Shown here: positions 7,983-16,132 of the stretch, in pieces
Numbering within the stretch: the stretch's first letter is position 1
Layout of the letters: each line of letters begins with the position of its first letter
Assembly (NCBI GenBank): GCA_035376985.1
Contig: DAOSSA010000002.1
Span: forward strand, 154,804-218,803
Reading direction: 5' to 3'
DNA: 64,000 nucleotides
Source: Brevifilum sp029548365
Lineage (GTDB): Bacteria > Chloroflexota > Anaerolineae > Anaerolineales > Anaerolineaceae
The notes under the pieces: model-generated
Told to the model about the DNA's origin: nothing
Database searches by the model: none
Seen by the model: only the letters and a program-made list of their open reading frames with translations
Position numbers and translations under genes: made by a program

Positions 7983-9290
7983 ATGAGAAAAATCTCACTA
8001 TTTTTACTGATAATTATTGCCATCAGCATGCTGGCAGCCTGTGCACAACCCGCAGTGCCAGATGTTGTGGAACCTGTGGTTGAAGAACCTGTGGTTGAAG
8101 AGCCCGTGGTTGAAGAACCTGTGGTTGAAGAGCCTGTGGTTGAAGAGCCCGTAGTTGAAGAACCTGCTGAGGAAGTTGTTGAGAACCTTTCCGGCTATGA
8201 TGATGCCAAGGATGAATGGTTAAGGGTTAACCAACTTGGCCCTTACGATACCGGTGAGCAGGATTGGGATGCGATTGAGGCGGCTGCAAAAGCTGAGGGT
8301 TTGCTGCTGGTATATGCCAACTCATCCAAAACACCCAGCGCTGCCGAGGCCTTTATGGAGTTGTATCCTGAGATTGAAGTTCAGGCATTTGACCTCGGTG
8401 GAGATGACGTCACGTTAAAGACCCGGGAAGAACAAAAAGCCGGCGCTTTCACAGGCGATGTCTGGCACAGCAGTGGCGGCCCTGTACTTAAAGGTGAATT
8501 TGTCCCGAATGGCTATGTCTGGAAATTCGTCCCTGACACTGTGGCTGATGATATTCCTGATTATTTCCAAGATCCAATCCTGGTTGCAAGATTGGGTAGC
8601 CAGACTTGGGCTTATAACAGCGAACTGAATGACACTTGCCCGATTACCAACATATGGGAATTAACCGAACCCCAATGGCACAGCAAGATTTTCATTGAAG
8701 ATCCATTAAATGATGCGTCAACCCTTGGTAAACTGATGACCTTCGTTTACCATGCGGATGAAATGGCAGAATCGTACAAAGAATTTTATGGTACCGATCC
8801 GGTTCTGGATGACGATACCCCTGATGCTGGCTGGCTGTGGTTTAAACGCTTGGCGCAGAACAATCCCATTCCGCAACCTGGCGGTGACGAAGTCAACAAT
8901 GCTTTTGCAACACCTGGCATGACCGAAAACTATCTTGCTTTTGGGTCTTATGGTAAATACCCTGCAGTTCTCGATGGAGATCTGGCTTTCGAACTGTGCT
9001 GGGACCTTGAACCGGTTGCTGGTGTAGCCACACAATCCTATATTGGGATCCTCAACCAGGCTCGCCATCCAAATGCAGCCAAATTGTGGATTAAATTCAT
9101 CACCACCCTGGAAGGCTCTAAACCGTGGTACAAGATGGGTACTTACCTGCCCAACCCCACATATGATCCACCGAAGGATTCACTGCCTTTCGATATTGTT
9201 ATTGGCTCTACCTGGCCATTTGATGATGGTTTCGTATGGGACAACATTATCCAGGCTCGTGATTTTTACCTGATCAATTTGGGTAGATAA
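7983..9290 (+). CDS. ABC transporter substrate-binding lipoprotein (ferric/sugar-phosphate type)
   Basis: The 435-residue protein starts with a lipoprotein signal (hydrophobic run, lipobox LAAC, Cys20). A low-complexity acidic linker of seven EPVVE-like units (residues 30-61) follows, then a periplasmic-binding-protein fold of the extracellular solute-binding family 1/ferric type (VYANSSKTPSAAEAFMELYP, WAYNSEL, HPNAAKLWIKFI). In monoderm-like cells it would be tethered outside the membrane and deliver ligand to the permease. AAGGAGG precedes the ATG. It is about 110 nt downstream of the ATPase gene, the usual place for a more highly expressed binding protein. Family assignment is firm at fold level. 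Ligand identity is unknown; AfuA-like sugar-phosphate binding is an inference from the neighbours. Confidence 0.85.
   Translation: MRKISLFLLIIIAISMLAACAQPAVPDVVEPVVEEPVVEEPVVEEPVVEEPVVEEPVVEEPAEEVVENLSGYDDAKDEWLRVNQLGPYDTGEQDWDAIEAAAKAEGLLLVYANSSKTPSAAEAFMELYPEIEVQAFDLGGDDVTLKTREEQKAGAFTGDVWHSSGGPVLKGEFVPNGYVWKFVPDTVADDIPDYFQDPILVARLGSQTWAYNSELNDTCPITNIWELTEPQWHSKIFIEDPLNDASTLGKLMTFVYHADEMAESYKEFYGTDPVLDDDTPDAGWLWFKRLAQNNPIPQPGGDEVNNAFATPGMTENYLAFGSYGKYPAVLDGDLAFELCWDLEPVAGVATQSYIGILNQARHPNAAKLWIKFITTLEGSKPWYKMGTYLPNPTYDPPKDSLPFDIVIGSTWPFDDGFVWDNIIQARDFYLINLGR
8069..8166 (+). repeat. 15-bp tandem coding repeats (PVVEE linker)
   Basis: About six and a half copies of a 15-bp unit encoding EPVVE form the linker between the lipid anchor and the binding domain. 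Copies differ mainly at third positions (gaa/gag, cct/ccc, gtg/gta), so the array is old or has been shuffled by slippage. Copy number probably varies between strains. Confidence 0.8.
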
Positions 9291-9315
9291 TCGAATAATT
9301 TCGTAAACGCAATCA

Positions 9316-9352
9316 CCAGGCACGGATCAGGATTTTTCCTGACCGTGCCTGG
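9316..9352 (+). terminator. Strong intercistronic hairpin after the binding-protein gene
   Basis: CCAGGCACGGATCAGG (9316-9331) pairs with CCTGACCGTGCCTGG (9338-9352) apart from one bulged base, with a T-rich loop. No T-run follows (AACTATAG). It is therefore more likely a partial terminator or 3'-stabilising hairpin that sets the ratio of binding protein to downstream enzymes than a full stop. Confidence 0.6.
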
Positions 9353-9408
9353 AACTATAGATGGACCTGTGCATGGTTAAACATGTAGAAAAAAATGGGA
9401 GAAACTGA

Positions 9409-10854
9409 ATGAAGTTAAAAGCTGTCTTCTTTGATATGGGTGGGACGATTGAGACGTTTTATTTCACACCGGAAATTCGCGTTGAACGCAGTGCTGTGAT
9501 TGTGGATTGTTTGTCGCGTGGCGGTATTTCGTTACCCATAACAAATGAAAAACTGGCGGAAAGCATAACACGGGGCGCTGCTGAATACACCCGCTGGAAT
9601 ATGCAAACTCATATCGAGCTACCTCCGGCTGAAATTTGGTCCCGTTTTTACCTGAAAGACCTGTCGATTGACCCGCAGGTACTGCAGCCTGTGGCTGAAG
9701 AACTGTCTTTCCTCTATGAAACTGAATTGTTTATTCGAGAGATGCGCCCCGAAATTCCAGATGTGCTTGAGCAGATCAAGCAACTTGGGCTAATTATCGG
9801 TGTCATCAGCAATACTCAGAGCACATCTCAGGTGCCTTATACCCTGAAGAAGTATGGCATCAGCTCATATTTTGATCCTGTTGTGTTATCGTCTGTTTAC
9901 GGACGCCGAAAACCTGACCCGGCGATCTTTTTCTATGCCGCGCGATTAGCAAATGTTTCTACTAAAGCCTGTATCTATATCGGTGACAAGATCAATCGGG
10001 ATGTGTTGGGGTCTAAACGGGCGGGATATCGTCTTTCGCTTCAAATAAGCCATGTTTACGGTGCAGATGAAATTGACGAGGGCGCAGTTCCGGATGCTGT
10101 CCTTAATGATATGACTGAACTTATTCCGCTTATCGAAGCAGAACTTGAACGAGATAAGCAGTTTGTGGTCGGAGGCAACATCGGTGAGATCAAAGCGCTT
10201 TTTTTCGATGCCGGTGATATTCTTTATTACCGACACCGAAGAAACGAGCATTTGAATCGATTTTTAGCTGGAAAAAAACTCAACCCGGCACCTGATATCG
10301 AAAAGGAGATAGCCCGCTTTAAAGAACTTGCTTTTGTGGGAAAAATGAAGCGTCATGATTATTATGCCGAAGTCATCCGTTTATATGGCATTGAGGACTC
10401 GGTTGAGATCGCTGAGGGCGTGCGTGCCCTGGCTGAGGATAGCGATACCGTTGCCATCTATGATGGCGTTGCAGAGACGCTATTAGAACTGAAAAAACGC
10501 GGTTTCATCCTTGGGATCATTACCGACACATCCATGCCCTTTTCGAACAAACTCAGGTGGTTTGAAGCGCATGGCTTTGGCGATATTTGGGATGTGGTTA
10601 TCAGCTCACGAGAAATTGGGGCTCGCAAGCCGGAAGCAATCATGTACCAGTTAGCGCTTAACCAGGCCAATGTGTGCCCAGCGCAGGCGATGTTTGTTGG
10701 TCATAAAACCAGTGAACTGATCGGTGCGAGATCTGTGGGAATGAAAATCGCAGCCTGTAACAATGATCCCGATGCACCAGCTGATTATTACCTCAAAGAA
10801 ATCCGAGAATTATTGACTTTGGATTGTTTACAACCCCGTTACACAAACAGGTAA
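9409..10854 (+). CDS. Tandem HAD-superfamily protein (two HAD domains)
   Basis: The 481 residues contain two HAD folds. Domain 1 (about 1-240) has motif I FFDMGGT with Asp9, motif II VISNTQST, motif III RRKPDP and motif IV YIGDKINRD. Domain 2 (about 260-475) has motif I FFDAGD, motif II IITDTS, motif III ARKPEA, but motif IV reads VGHKTSE and lacks the usual GD. In domain 1 the Asp two residues after the nucleophile is Gly, so the usual phosphatase acid/base is missing. Domain 1 may be a modified hydrolase and domain 2 probably degenerate or structural. GGGAG precedes the ATG, and the next gene starts 3 nt after the stop, so they are co-transcribed. Confidence 0.7.
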   Translation: MKLKAVFFDMGGTIETFYFTPEIRVERSAVIVDCLSRGGISLPITNEKLAESITRGAAEYTRWNMQTHIELPPAEIWSRFYLKDLSIDPQVLQPVAEELSFLYETELFIREMRPEIPDVLEQIKQLGLIIGVISNTQSTSQVPYTLKKYGISSYFDPVVLSSVYGRRKPDPAIFFYAARLANVSTKACIYIGDKINRDVLGSKRAGYRLSLQISHVYGADEIDEGAVPDAVLNDMTELIPLIEAELERDKQFVVGGNIGEIKALFFDAGDILYYRHRRNEHLNRFLAGKKLNPAPDIEKEIARFKELAFVGKMKRHDYYAEVIRLYGIEDSVEIAEGVRALAEDSDTVAIYDGVAETLLELKKRGFILGIITDTSMPFSNKLRWFEAHGFGDIWDVVISSREIGARKPEAIMYQLALNQANVCPAQAMFVGHKTSELIGARSVGMKIAACNNDPDAPADYYLKEIRELLTLDCLQPRYTNR

Positions 10855-10857
10855 ATC

Positions 10858-12552
10858 ATGAAAAACCCTATTTATGCAATCTGGTTTGATATTGGTGGCA
10901 CCCTGAAAGTTACCCGGAGGAGCCCTGAAGTTCGGCGGGCAGCAATCCTTGAATTAATGGAGTCGTTGAATTTTCAGGGCAGTGTTGAAGATTTTGATCA
11001 ATTGATCAGTTCGCGTTACCAGTCTTACCGGGAATGGTGCATCAGTACTCTGTATGAGTTGAGCGAAGAAGATCTGTGGGTTAGATTCCTGCTGCCGGAT
11101 TACCCTCAAGATTTCGTCACCCGGCACGCACATGCTTTTAATAAACTGTGGCGGAGCGGTCGCGAACCTGTCTTGCTGCCCGGCGCTGTGGAAACCCTGC
11201 ATACCCTGTATGACCGCGGGTACCGGTTATTTGTGATCAGCAATACCACTTCACCCATTGAAACGCCGAATCTGCTGGCAAAAACCGGGCTCGTGGATTT
11301 ATTTGAAGGGGTGATTCTCTCAACCACCTTTGGATGGCGAAAGCCGCATCCTTCATTGTTTATGTCAGCGGCCAGGCAGATGGTCATCGACCCGGTAAAT
11401 TGTGTTTATGTTGGAAACGATCCAGCCAGAGACCTGGTGGGCGCTCGCCAGGCGGGGCTTGGAGGAGCGATTCTGATTAATACGGACGGCAGCTTTGATG
11501 ATGATCTGGATAAAGATATCAATCAGCAAGAAAGCATCGGCATGCAGCCAGACGCCTGGATCAGCTCACTGCCGCAATTGCTGGAAATTTTCCCGCCGCT
11601 GAATGGTCAAACTGCCCCAAAATGGGATGAACAGCCGCTCTATGACGCTGCCCTTTCCACAATGTGGGGTGTGGGACAACCCTGTCCTTTTAACCAAACT
11701 TTTATTGATGGAAGAAAGGCTGGTTTCGCACGCTTTGAACTTAACCACAGGGTGACCACTAAACTAATTGAACAATTTGACCACGACCAGTTTTACATTG
11801 CATCGGTGCACGAACCCTGTCCGACAACGATTAGCTACGAAGACAGAAAACAGATGGATATCACCATTTCCAATTTGGAAGAAACCATACGGGTTCGTGC
11901 GGTTGATGATATCAAACGTTCAATCGACACGGCAGTTAAATTGGGCGCTCGCCTGGTGGTGATCCACCCGGGCGCGATTACCTGTGATCGATGGCGTGAT
12001 GACCGGTTGCGGGCGCTTTACAGGCAAGGGCACCGGCACACCTCTGAATACCAGGCTTTATTGGAAGACGTGATTGCTCACCGGGAAACGCTGGTGCAGC
12101 CACATTTCGAGCGGGTACTGATAAGCATGCAGGAAATTATCCGTTTCTCAACGGGTAGTGGCATCAGCCTGGGGCTTGAGAATCGTTATCGCTATTATGA
12201 CATCCCCTTGTTGGATGAGATGGAACAACTTTTAGCGCTTTGTGATGCAAACTGGTATGGTTTTCAATACGATGTTGGACATGCACATACATTGGATGTC
12301 CTTGGTATGGTATCGCATTTTGAATGGTTGGAAAGATTTTCTAGTCGGATGGTTGGCGTGCACTTTCATGATGTGATTGGTATTACCGATCATCAAGTGC
12401 CCGGACAGGGCGACGTGGACTTCACTGCGATATCTCGTTACATACCCGACTCAGCTCAGCTCACGCTTGAAATCGGACCCAAAGCGAGCTTAACTGACCT
12501 GGTCGAGGGTTTACAGCGATTGGCAGATCACGGCTGCATAGAACGGATTTAA
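10858..12552 (+). CDS. HAD domain fused to a sugar-phosphate isomerase/epimerase-like TIM barrel, copy 1
   Basis: The 564 residues form two modules. The N-terminal HAD domain (about 1-240) keeps the nucleophile Asp11 in WFDIGGT, motif II ISNTTSP, motif III RKPHPS and motif IV VGNDPARD, but again has Gly in place of the second Asp. The C-terminal half (about 265-564) looks like an AP-endonuclease-2/xylose isomerase-like barrel with metal-ligand candidates Glu in GLENR (about 440), Asp in YDVGHA (about 471), His in GVHFHD (about 501) and Glu in LEIGP (about 538). The gene follows the tandem HAD gene by 3 nt. The fusion implies coupled processing of one sugar or sugar phosphate, for example epimerisation plus dephosphorylation. 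It is paralogous to the next gene. Confidence 0.65.
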   Translation: MKNPIYAIWFDIGGTLKVTRRSPEVRRAAILELMESLNFQGSVEDFDQLISSRYQSYREWCISTLYELSEEDLWVRFLLPDYPQDFVTRHAHAFNKLWRSGREPVLLPGAVETLHTLYDRGYRLFVISNTTSPIETPNLLAKTGLVDLFEGVILSTTFGWRKPHPSLFMSAARQMVIDPVNCVYVGNDPARDLVGARQAGLGGAILINTDGSFDDDLDKDINQQESIGMQPDAWISSLPQLLEIFPPLNGQTAPKWDEQPLYDAALSTMWGVGQPCPFNQTFIDGRKAGFARFELNHRVTTKLIEQFDHDQFYIASVHEPCPTTISYEDRKQMDITISNLEETIRVRAVDDIKRSIDTAVKLGARLVVIHPGAITCDRWRDDRLRALYRQGHRHTSEYQALLEDVIAHRETLVQPHFERVLISMQEIIRFSTGSGISLGLENRYRYYDIPLLDEMEQLLALCDANWYGFQYDVGHAHTLDVLGMVSHFEWLERFSSRMVGVHFHDVIGITDHQVPGQGDVDFTAISRYIPDSAQLTLEIGPKASLTDLVEGLQRLADHGCIERI

Positions 12553-12577
12553 CTTCCTTCAGGATTCTCACCCAGGT

Positions 12578-14257
12578 ATGAGCATGATTGAAAATAACCC
12601 GATTAGAGCCCTGTTTTTTAAAATTGAGGGCACTTTAGCCTATCAACAGAAAGATCTTGAAAGCGGTCAGGATGTGACCTTGCGGATGATCGATTTGCTG
12701 GGTGTCGATTGTCAACCGGTTGATTTTGCCCAAAAATTGATCAAAGGTGAAAGTGAATATCAAATCTGGCGTGAAAAGTATTTTGTTGATCTGACGCCGG
12801 AGGAGAAGTGGTCGCGGTTTCTTCTCAGCAACTTTCCGAAGGAATTGATTCGGGAACACGCACACGCGCTTGAAAAACTTTGGTGCGAATCACAGGCTGG
12901 GTGGCAGCTAGCTGAAGGTGTGGTAAACACATTGCAGGAGCTCTCAGATCGAGGTTATACCCTGGCAACGATCAGCCGCAATTCGTTAAAACTTCTTCAG
13001 GATGAAACCTTTACTGACCTGTTTTGTGTACGGGTTCGACCCAACAATAAGAACGCGAATCAACCTCATTCAAGTCTTTTACTGGCGGCTGCCGCACAAT
13101 GCAATCTCTCTCCAGATGAGTGTGCCTATATTGGCGACCGCCCCTCCCGAGATGTAATTGGCTCTCGCGTGGCGGGGCTTAGGGAAGTGATCCTTCTTAA
13201 AAATCAATACACTACGGAAGACAAAACACCTTGCCCCATGCAGGCAGACGCGGTGGTTAGCGATATGATCGAATTGTTGGATTACTATCCGCCGTTAAAT
13301 GGGTCTAAAACACATCGCGAGGCGTTGAAGGTTTCGCCCGTATTGTTCGATGCTGCGCTTTCAACCATTAATTGGGATCGAGAACGCATATCAATCAATG
13401 AATTTTTTGAAATTGGGCGTGAACTGGGTTTCGCCCGGTTTGAATTAAATCACAAGATCCCGCTTGAGGTTTACGAACAGATCGATTTCAATCGCTATTA
13501 TATTTCCAGTTTACATAATCCCTGCCCTGCTATTCAGCACATGAAAAAACTTGAAAAGGAAGACAAAATCCTGACCTCACTGGACGAAAAGTTGCGACAA
13601 GCAGGGGTTGATGTTCTGAAAAATACAATCGAGCATGCGTACCGTTTAGGCGCACGAAACATTGTGATTCACTCTGGCAGGGTGATTGGGGATCAAAGTA
13701 TGGATCTTGAACTCCGGAAATTGTTCAGGGCGGGCAAACAAAACACCCATGAATTCAGCGTGCTTAGAGCACGGATGATTGCTGACCGTAAGGAACGCGG
13801 CAAGCCACACCTTGAGGCGCTGGTCAGAAGTCTGTCTGAAATCGTTGGCTTTGCTGATGGAACCAATCTCCTGTTAGGGATTGAGAACCTGATGTACTAT
13901 TACGAATTCCCCACCTTTGAGGAAACCCGGGTATTGCTGGAAACCTTTGATCAACCCTGGATCGGGTGGCATTTTGATGTCGGACATTTAGAAATTATGG
14001 CGAACCTTGGATTGGAGTCATTTTCAAACTGGCTGGATGCTTTCGACAAACGGATGGTGGGTATTCATCTGCATGATGTAAACGGAATTGATGACCATTT
14101 TGCTCCAGGTGATGGGAAAATCGATTTTTCAGTTGTTGGTCCCAGGCTTCAGCCATTCACGCAGGTCACTGTTGAGGTGAAACCGTTTGTATCAACACAA
14201 GAAATCAGGGCTGGGCTTCCTGTTTTGGAAGACACAGGCTGTATAACCCGGCTTTAA
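12578..14257 (+). CDS. HAD-TIM-barrel fusion, copy 2, with inactivated HAD nucleophile
   Basis: This 559-residue paralogue of the previous protein has the same two-module plan. HAD motif I reads FFKIEGT, so the catalytic Asp is Lys; motif II is ISRNSLK, while motif IV YIGDRPSRD is intact. The HAD half should therefore be unable to form an aspartyl-phosphate and may be structural or regulatory. The barrel half keeps the E-D-H-E set: GIENL, FDVGHL, GIHLHD and VEVKP. ATG at 12578 and ATG at 12584 are both possible; the AGG at 12574 is better spaced for the second. Retention of the barrel with loss of the HAD chemistry suggests division of labour between the two copies. Confidence 0.65.
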   Translation: MSMIENNPIRALFFKIEGTLAYQQKDLESGQDVTLRMIDLLGVDCQPVDFAQKLIKGESEYQIWREKYFVDLTPEEKWSRFLLSNFPKELIREHAHALEKLWCESQAGWQLAEGVVNTLQELSDRGYTLATISRNSLKLLQDETFTDLFCVRVRPNNKNANQPHSSLLLAAAAQCNLSPDECAYIGDRPSRDVIGSRVAGLREVILLKNQYTTEDKTPCPMQADAVVSDMIELLDYYPPLNGSKTHREALKVSPVLFDAALSTINWDRERISINEFFEIGRELGFARFELNHKIPLEVYEQIDFNRYYISSLHNPCPAIQHMKKLEKEDKILTSLDEKLRQAGVDVLKNTIEHAYRLGARNIVIHSGRVIGDQSMDLELRKLFRAGKQNTHEFSVLRARMIADRKERGKPHLEALVRSLSEIVGFADGTNLLLGIENLMYYYEFPTFEETRVLLETFDQPWIGWHFDVGHLEIMANLGLESFSNWLDAFDKRMVGIHLHDVNGIDDHFAPGDGKIDFSVVGPRLQPFTQVTVEVKPFVSTQEIRAGLPVLEDTGCITRL

Positions 14258-14293
14258 ATGATCTAAATTTCAAAGAATGGAGTGACAATAAAG

Positions 14294-15178
14294 ATGAAAC
14301 ATTACGATATCGTATGCGCTGGAAATTACACCAAGGATACCTTGATTACCCTGGATGGCGTGGATTATGTGGATGGGGGCGGGATGAATTATGCTGCCCA
14401 TGTGGCGCATCTGCTCGGGATGCGGACTGCTGTAGTGACACGTTTGGCAGAGGAAGACCAGCATGTTGTTGACAATATCCGCGCCGATGGTATTGATTGC
14501 TATCCTTTTTATTCACCCACATCCACAGTGATGACACTGGAATATAAAACCCGCAATGTTGACGAGCGAAATTTATACGTAAAAACCATCGCCGGTACCA
14601 TCCTTCCGGAACACCTGGACGGTCTCGAAACCAGAGCTATTGTGGTCAGCCCCAGCCTGCGGGGAGAAGTTGAGCCGGCTTTCTTTACGACCCTTCGAAA
14701 GCGGGATGGGGTGTTAATATCGGCTGATGTGCAGGGATTTGTGCGGGTGAGGCAGGGTGAATCGCTTGTCTATCAACCATGGCCTGATATGGAATTGGTG
14801 TTGCAGAACCTCGACATCTTGAAAACAGATGCGGTTGAAGCAGAATATCTGACGGGCGAAGCGGACATCGAACGGGCAGCAAAAAGGTTCGCTGAATATG
14901 GCGCAGGTGAAGTTTTGCTCACACATCGGGAAGGCATTCTGGTGTACGCAGAGGGTGAGTATCATCACTTTGCTTTTAAAGGAAGCTCCATGGTAGGTCG
15001 AAGTGGACGCGGCGATACCAGCGTGGGTTCCTATGTTTCCAAACGCTTGAGCCTACCGCCGCGCGAGGCAGCGAAGTGGTCTGCTGCTGCGACAAGCTTG
15101 AAAATGGAGCGCGTGGGATATTTCAACCGCACTGTAGCTGAGGTTGAGGCTTTTATTGCCCACCATTATGCCGAATAA
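14294..15178 (+). CDS. PfkB-family carbohydrate kinase
   Basis: PfkB kinases phosphorylate sugars, nucleosides or related alcohols with ATP. The 294 residues fit the family. The N-terminal substrate-lid region has GGGMNYAAHVAHLLGMRTAVVTRLAEED, here split: GGGMNYAAHVAHLLG then the VVTRLAEED strand. The C-terminal active site reads GRSGRGDT with the catalytic Asp in the GxGD anion hole, and LKTDAVEAEYLTGE is the usual NxxE-type region. A GTG at 14282 is possible, but the GGAG at 14279-14282 suits ATG 14294. The gene sits between the HAD-TIM fusions and the MBL gene, whose ATG overlaps its stop. A kinase for the dephosphorylated or isomerised product is plausible. Confidence 0.8.
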   Translation: MKHYDIVCAGNYTKDTLITLDGVDYVDGGGMNYAAHVAHLLGMRTAVVTRLAEEDQHVVDNIRADGIDCYPFYSPTSTVMTLEYKTRNVDERNLYVKTIAGTILPEHLDGLETRAIVVSPSLRGEVEPAFFTTLRKRDGVLISADVQGFVRVRQGESLVYQPWPDMELVLQNLDILKTDAVEAEYLTGEADIERAAKRFAEYGAGEVLLTHREGILVYAEGEYHHFAFKGSSMVGRSGRGDTSVGSYVSKRLSLPPREAAKWSAAATSLKMERVGYFNRTVAEVEAFIAHHYAE

Positions 15179-16025
15179 ATCTCAGCCGGGTGATTTCGCT
15201 CAGCGGAATCACCGGAAGCAGACTGCCGTAAATGCGTATCCACAGCTCTGGCGGCGGATGATCCGGGATTGGCAGTCGGACCAGCAAGAAAACGCGCTTT
15301 GGATGCTGTACGCCGCCAGCTACCTGGCTCGCTCTGCGGGAGTCCGCTGGGCATTGGACCCTTTTTCCTTGTTTACACGTGCAGATGGCGCCAGCTCGCT
15401 CGATTATCGGGCTGACCTGGCGCCGCTGGACCTGGTATTGCTTTCACATTGGCACGCGGATCATTTTGACACCCATTTACTGACTGAACTGAGCGCATCC
15501 CCACTGACCTGGGTTGTCCCGGAGTTTATGCTGGAGATGGTGACGACGCTCTTTCCCCTGGATGCAGACCGGGTCATTATTGGACGTGGGGGTCAGCCCA
15601 TTCAGTTCAAAACGATGACAATCACTCCATTTAATGCTTTGCATATCAGGGGTAAATCAGGTGTCCCTGAATTGGGCTACCTTGTGGAATATCCGGGCGG
15701 ACGCTGGCTATTCCCCGGTGATACGCGTAATTATGATTTTTCTCTGCTGCCTGATTTCGGGCCGCTGGATGGGGTGTTTGCACATTTATGGCTGGGAAAG
15801 GGTGCTGCTCTGGAGTCCGAACCACTCTTTTTGGAAGAATTCTGTCGCTTTTTTACTGCTTTTGATGCACAAGTTACTTTCATTGCCCACATGTATGAGT
15901 ATGGACGCGATGAAAAAAATATGTGGACGATGGAGCATTTCCGAATGGTCCAGGAGCTAATGAAAAAACTAGCACCTGGGATGGGAATTAATCCTGCGTT
16001 GACGGGGGAAAAGATTATTCTCTGA
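15168..16025 (+). CDS. Metallo-beta-lactamase-fold hydrolase (UlaG-like)
   Basis: The 285 residues show the MBL metal motif SHWHADHFD (HxHxDH), a later NALHIRG His and the GDTRNYD Asp, close to the UlaG/lactonase-like branch. UlaG itself opens L-ascorbate-6-phosphate lactone, so a sugar-lactone or phosphodiester substrate would fit the cluster. Its ATG (15168) lies inside the last codons of the PfkB gene, an 11-nt overlap that implies coupled translation. It is the last gene of the rightward cluster; the next gene is convergent. Substrate assignment is inference only. Confidence 0.75.
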   Translation: MPNKSQPGDFAQRNHRKQTAVNAYPQLWRRMIRDWQSDQQENALWMLYAASYLARSAGVRWALDPFSLFTRADGASSLDYRADLAPLDLVLLSHWHADHFDTHLLTELSASPLTWVVPEFMLEMVTTLFPLDADRVIIGRGGQPIQFKTMTITPFNALHIRGKSGVPELGYLVEYPGGRWLFPGDTRNYDFSLLPDFGPLDGVFAHLWLGKGAALESEPLFLEEFCRFFTAFDAQVTFIAHMYEYGRDEKNMWTMEHFRMVQELMKKLAPGMGINPALTGEKIIL

Positions 16026-16132
16026 AGAGGTGGCCCCTATTTAAAAACTTGAGCCTGATTTATGGTTAAGCCAATCAAGCAGGGCTTCAACAGTCGATTG
16101 GGTGAGGTTTGAGGTTCCGGGGAAAGTCTTGT

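Noticed and set aside
3948..9290. Iron(III) uptake operon
   Set aside because: The transporter type is compatible, but the RpiR regulator and the sugar-type enzymes downstream argue for an organic phosphate or sugar; no Fur box was seen.
16040..16132. Protein-like stretch downstream of the dioxygenase in another frame (KTFPGTSNLTQSTVEALL)
   Set aside because: The dioxygenase already has a natural family C-terminus, and 30 open codons can arise by chance. It might be a remnant, but nothing supports it.
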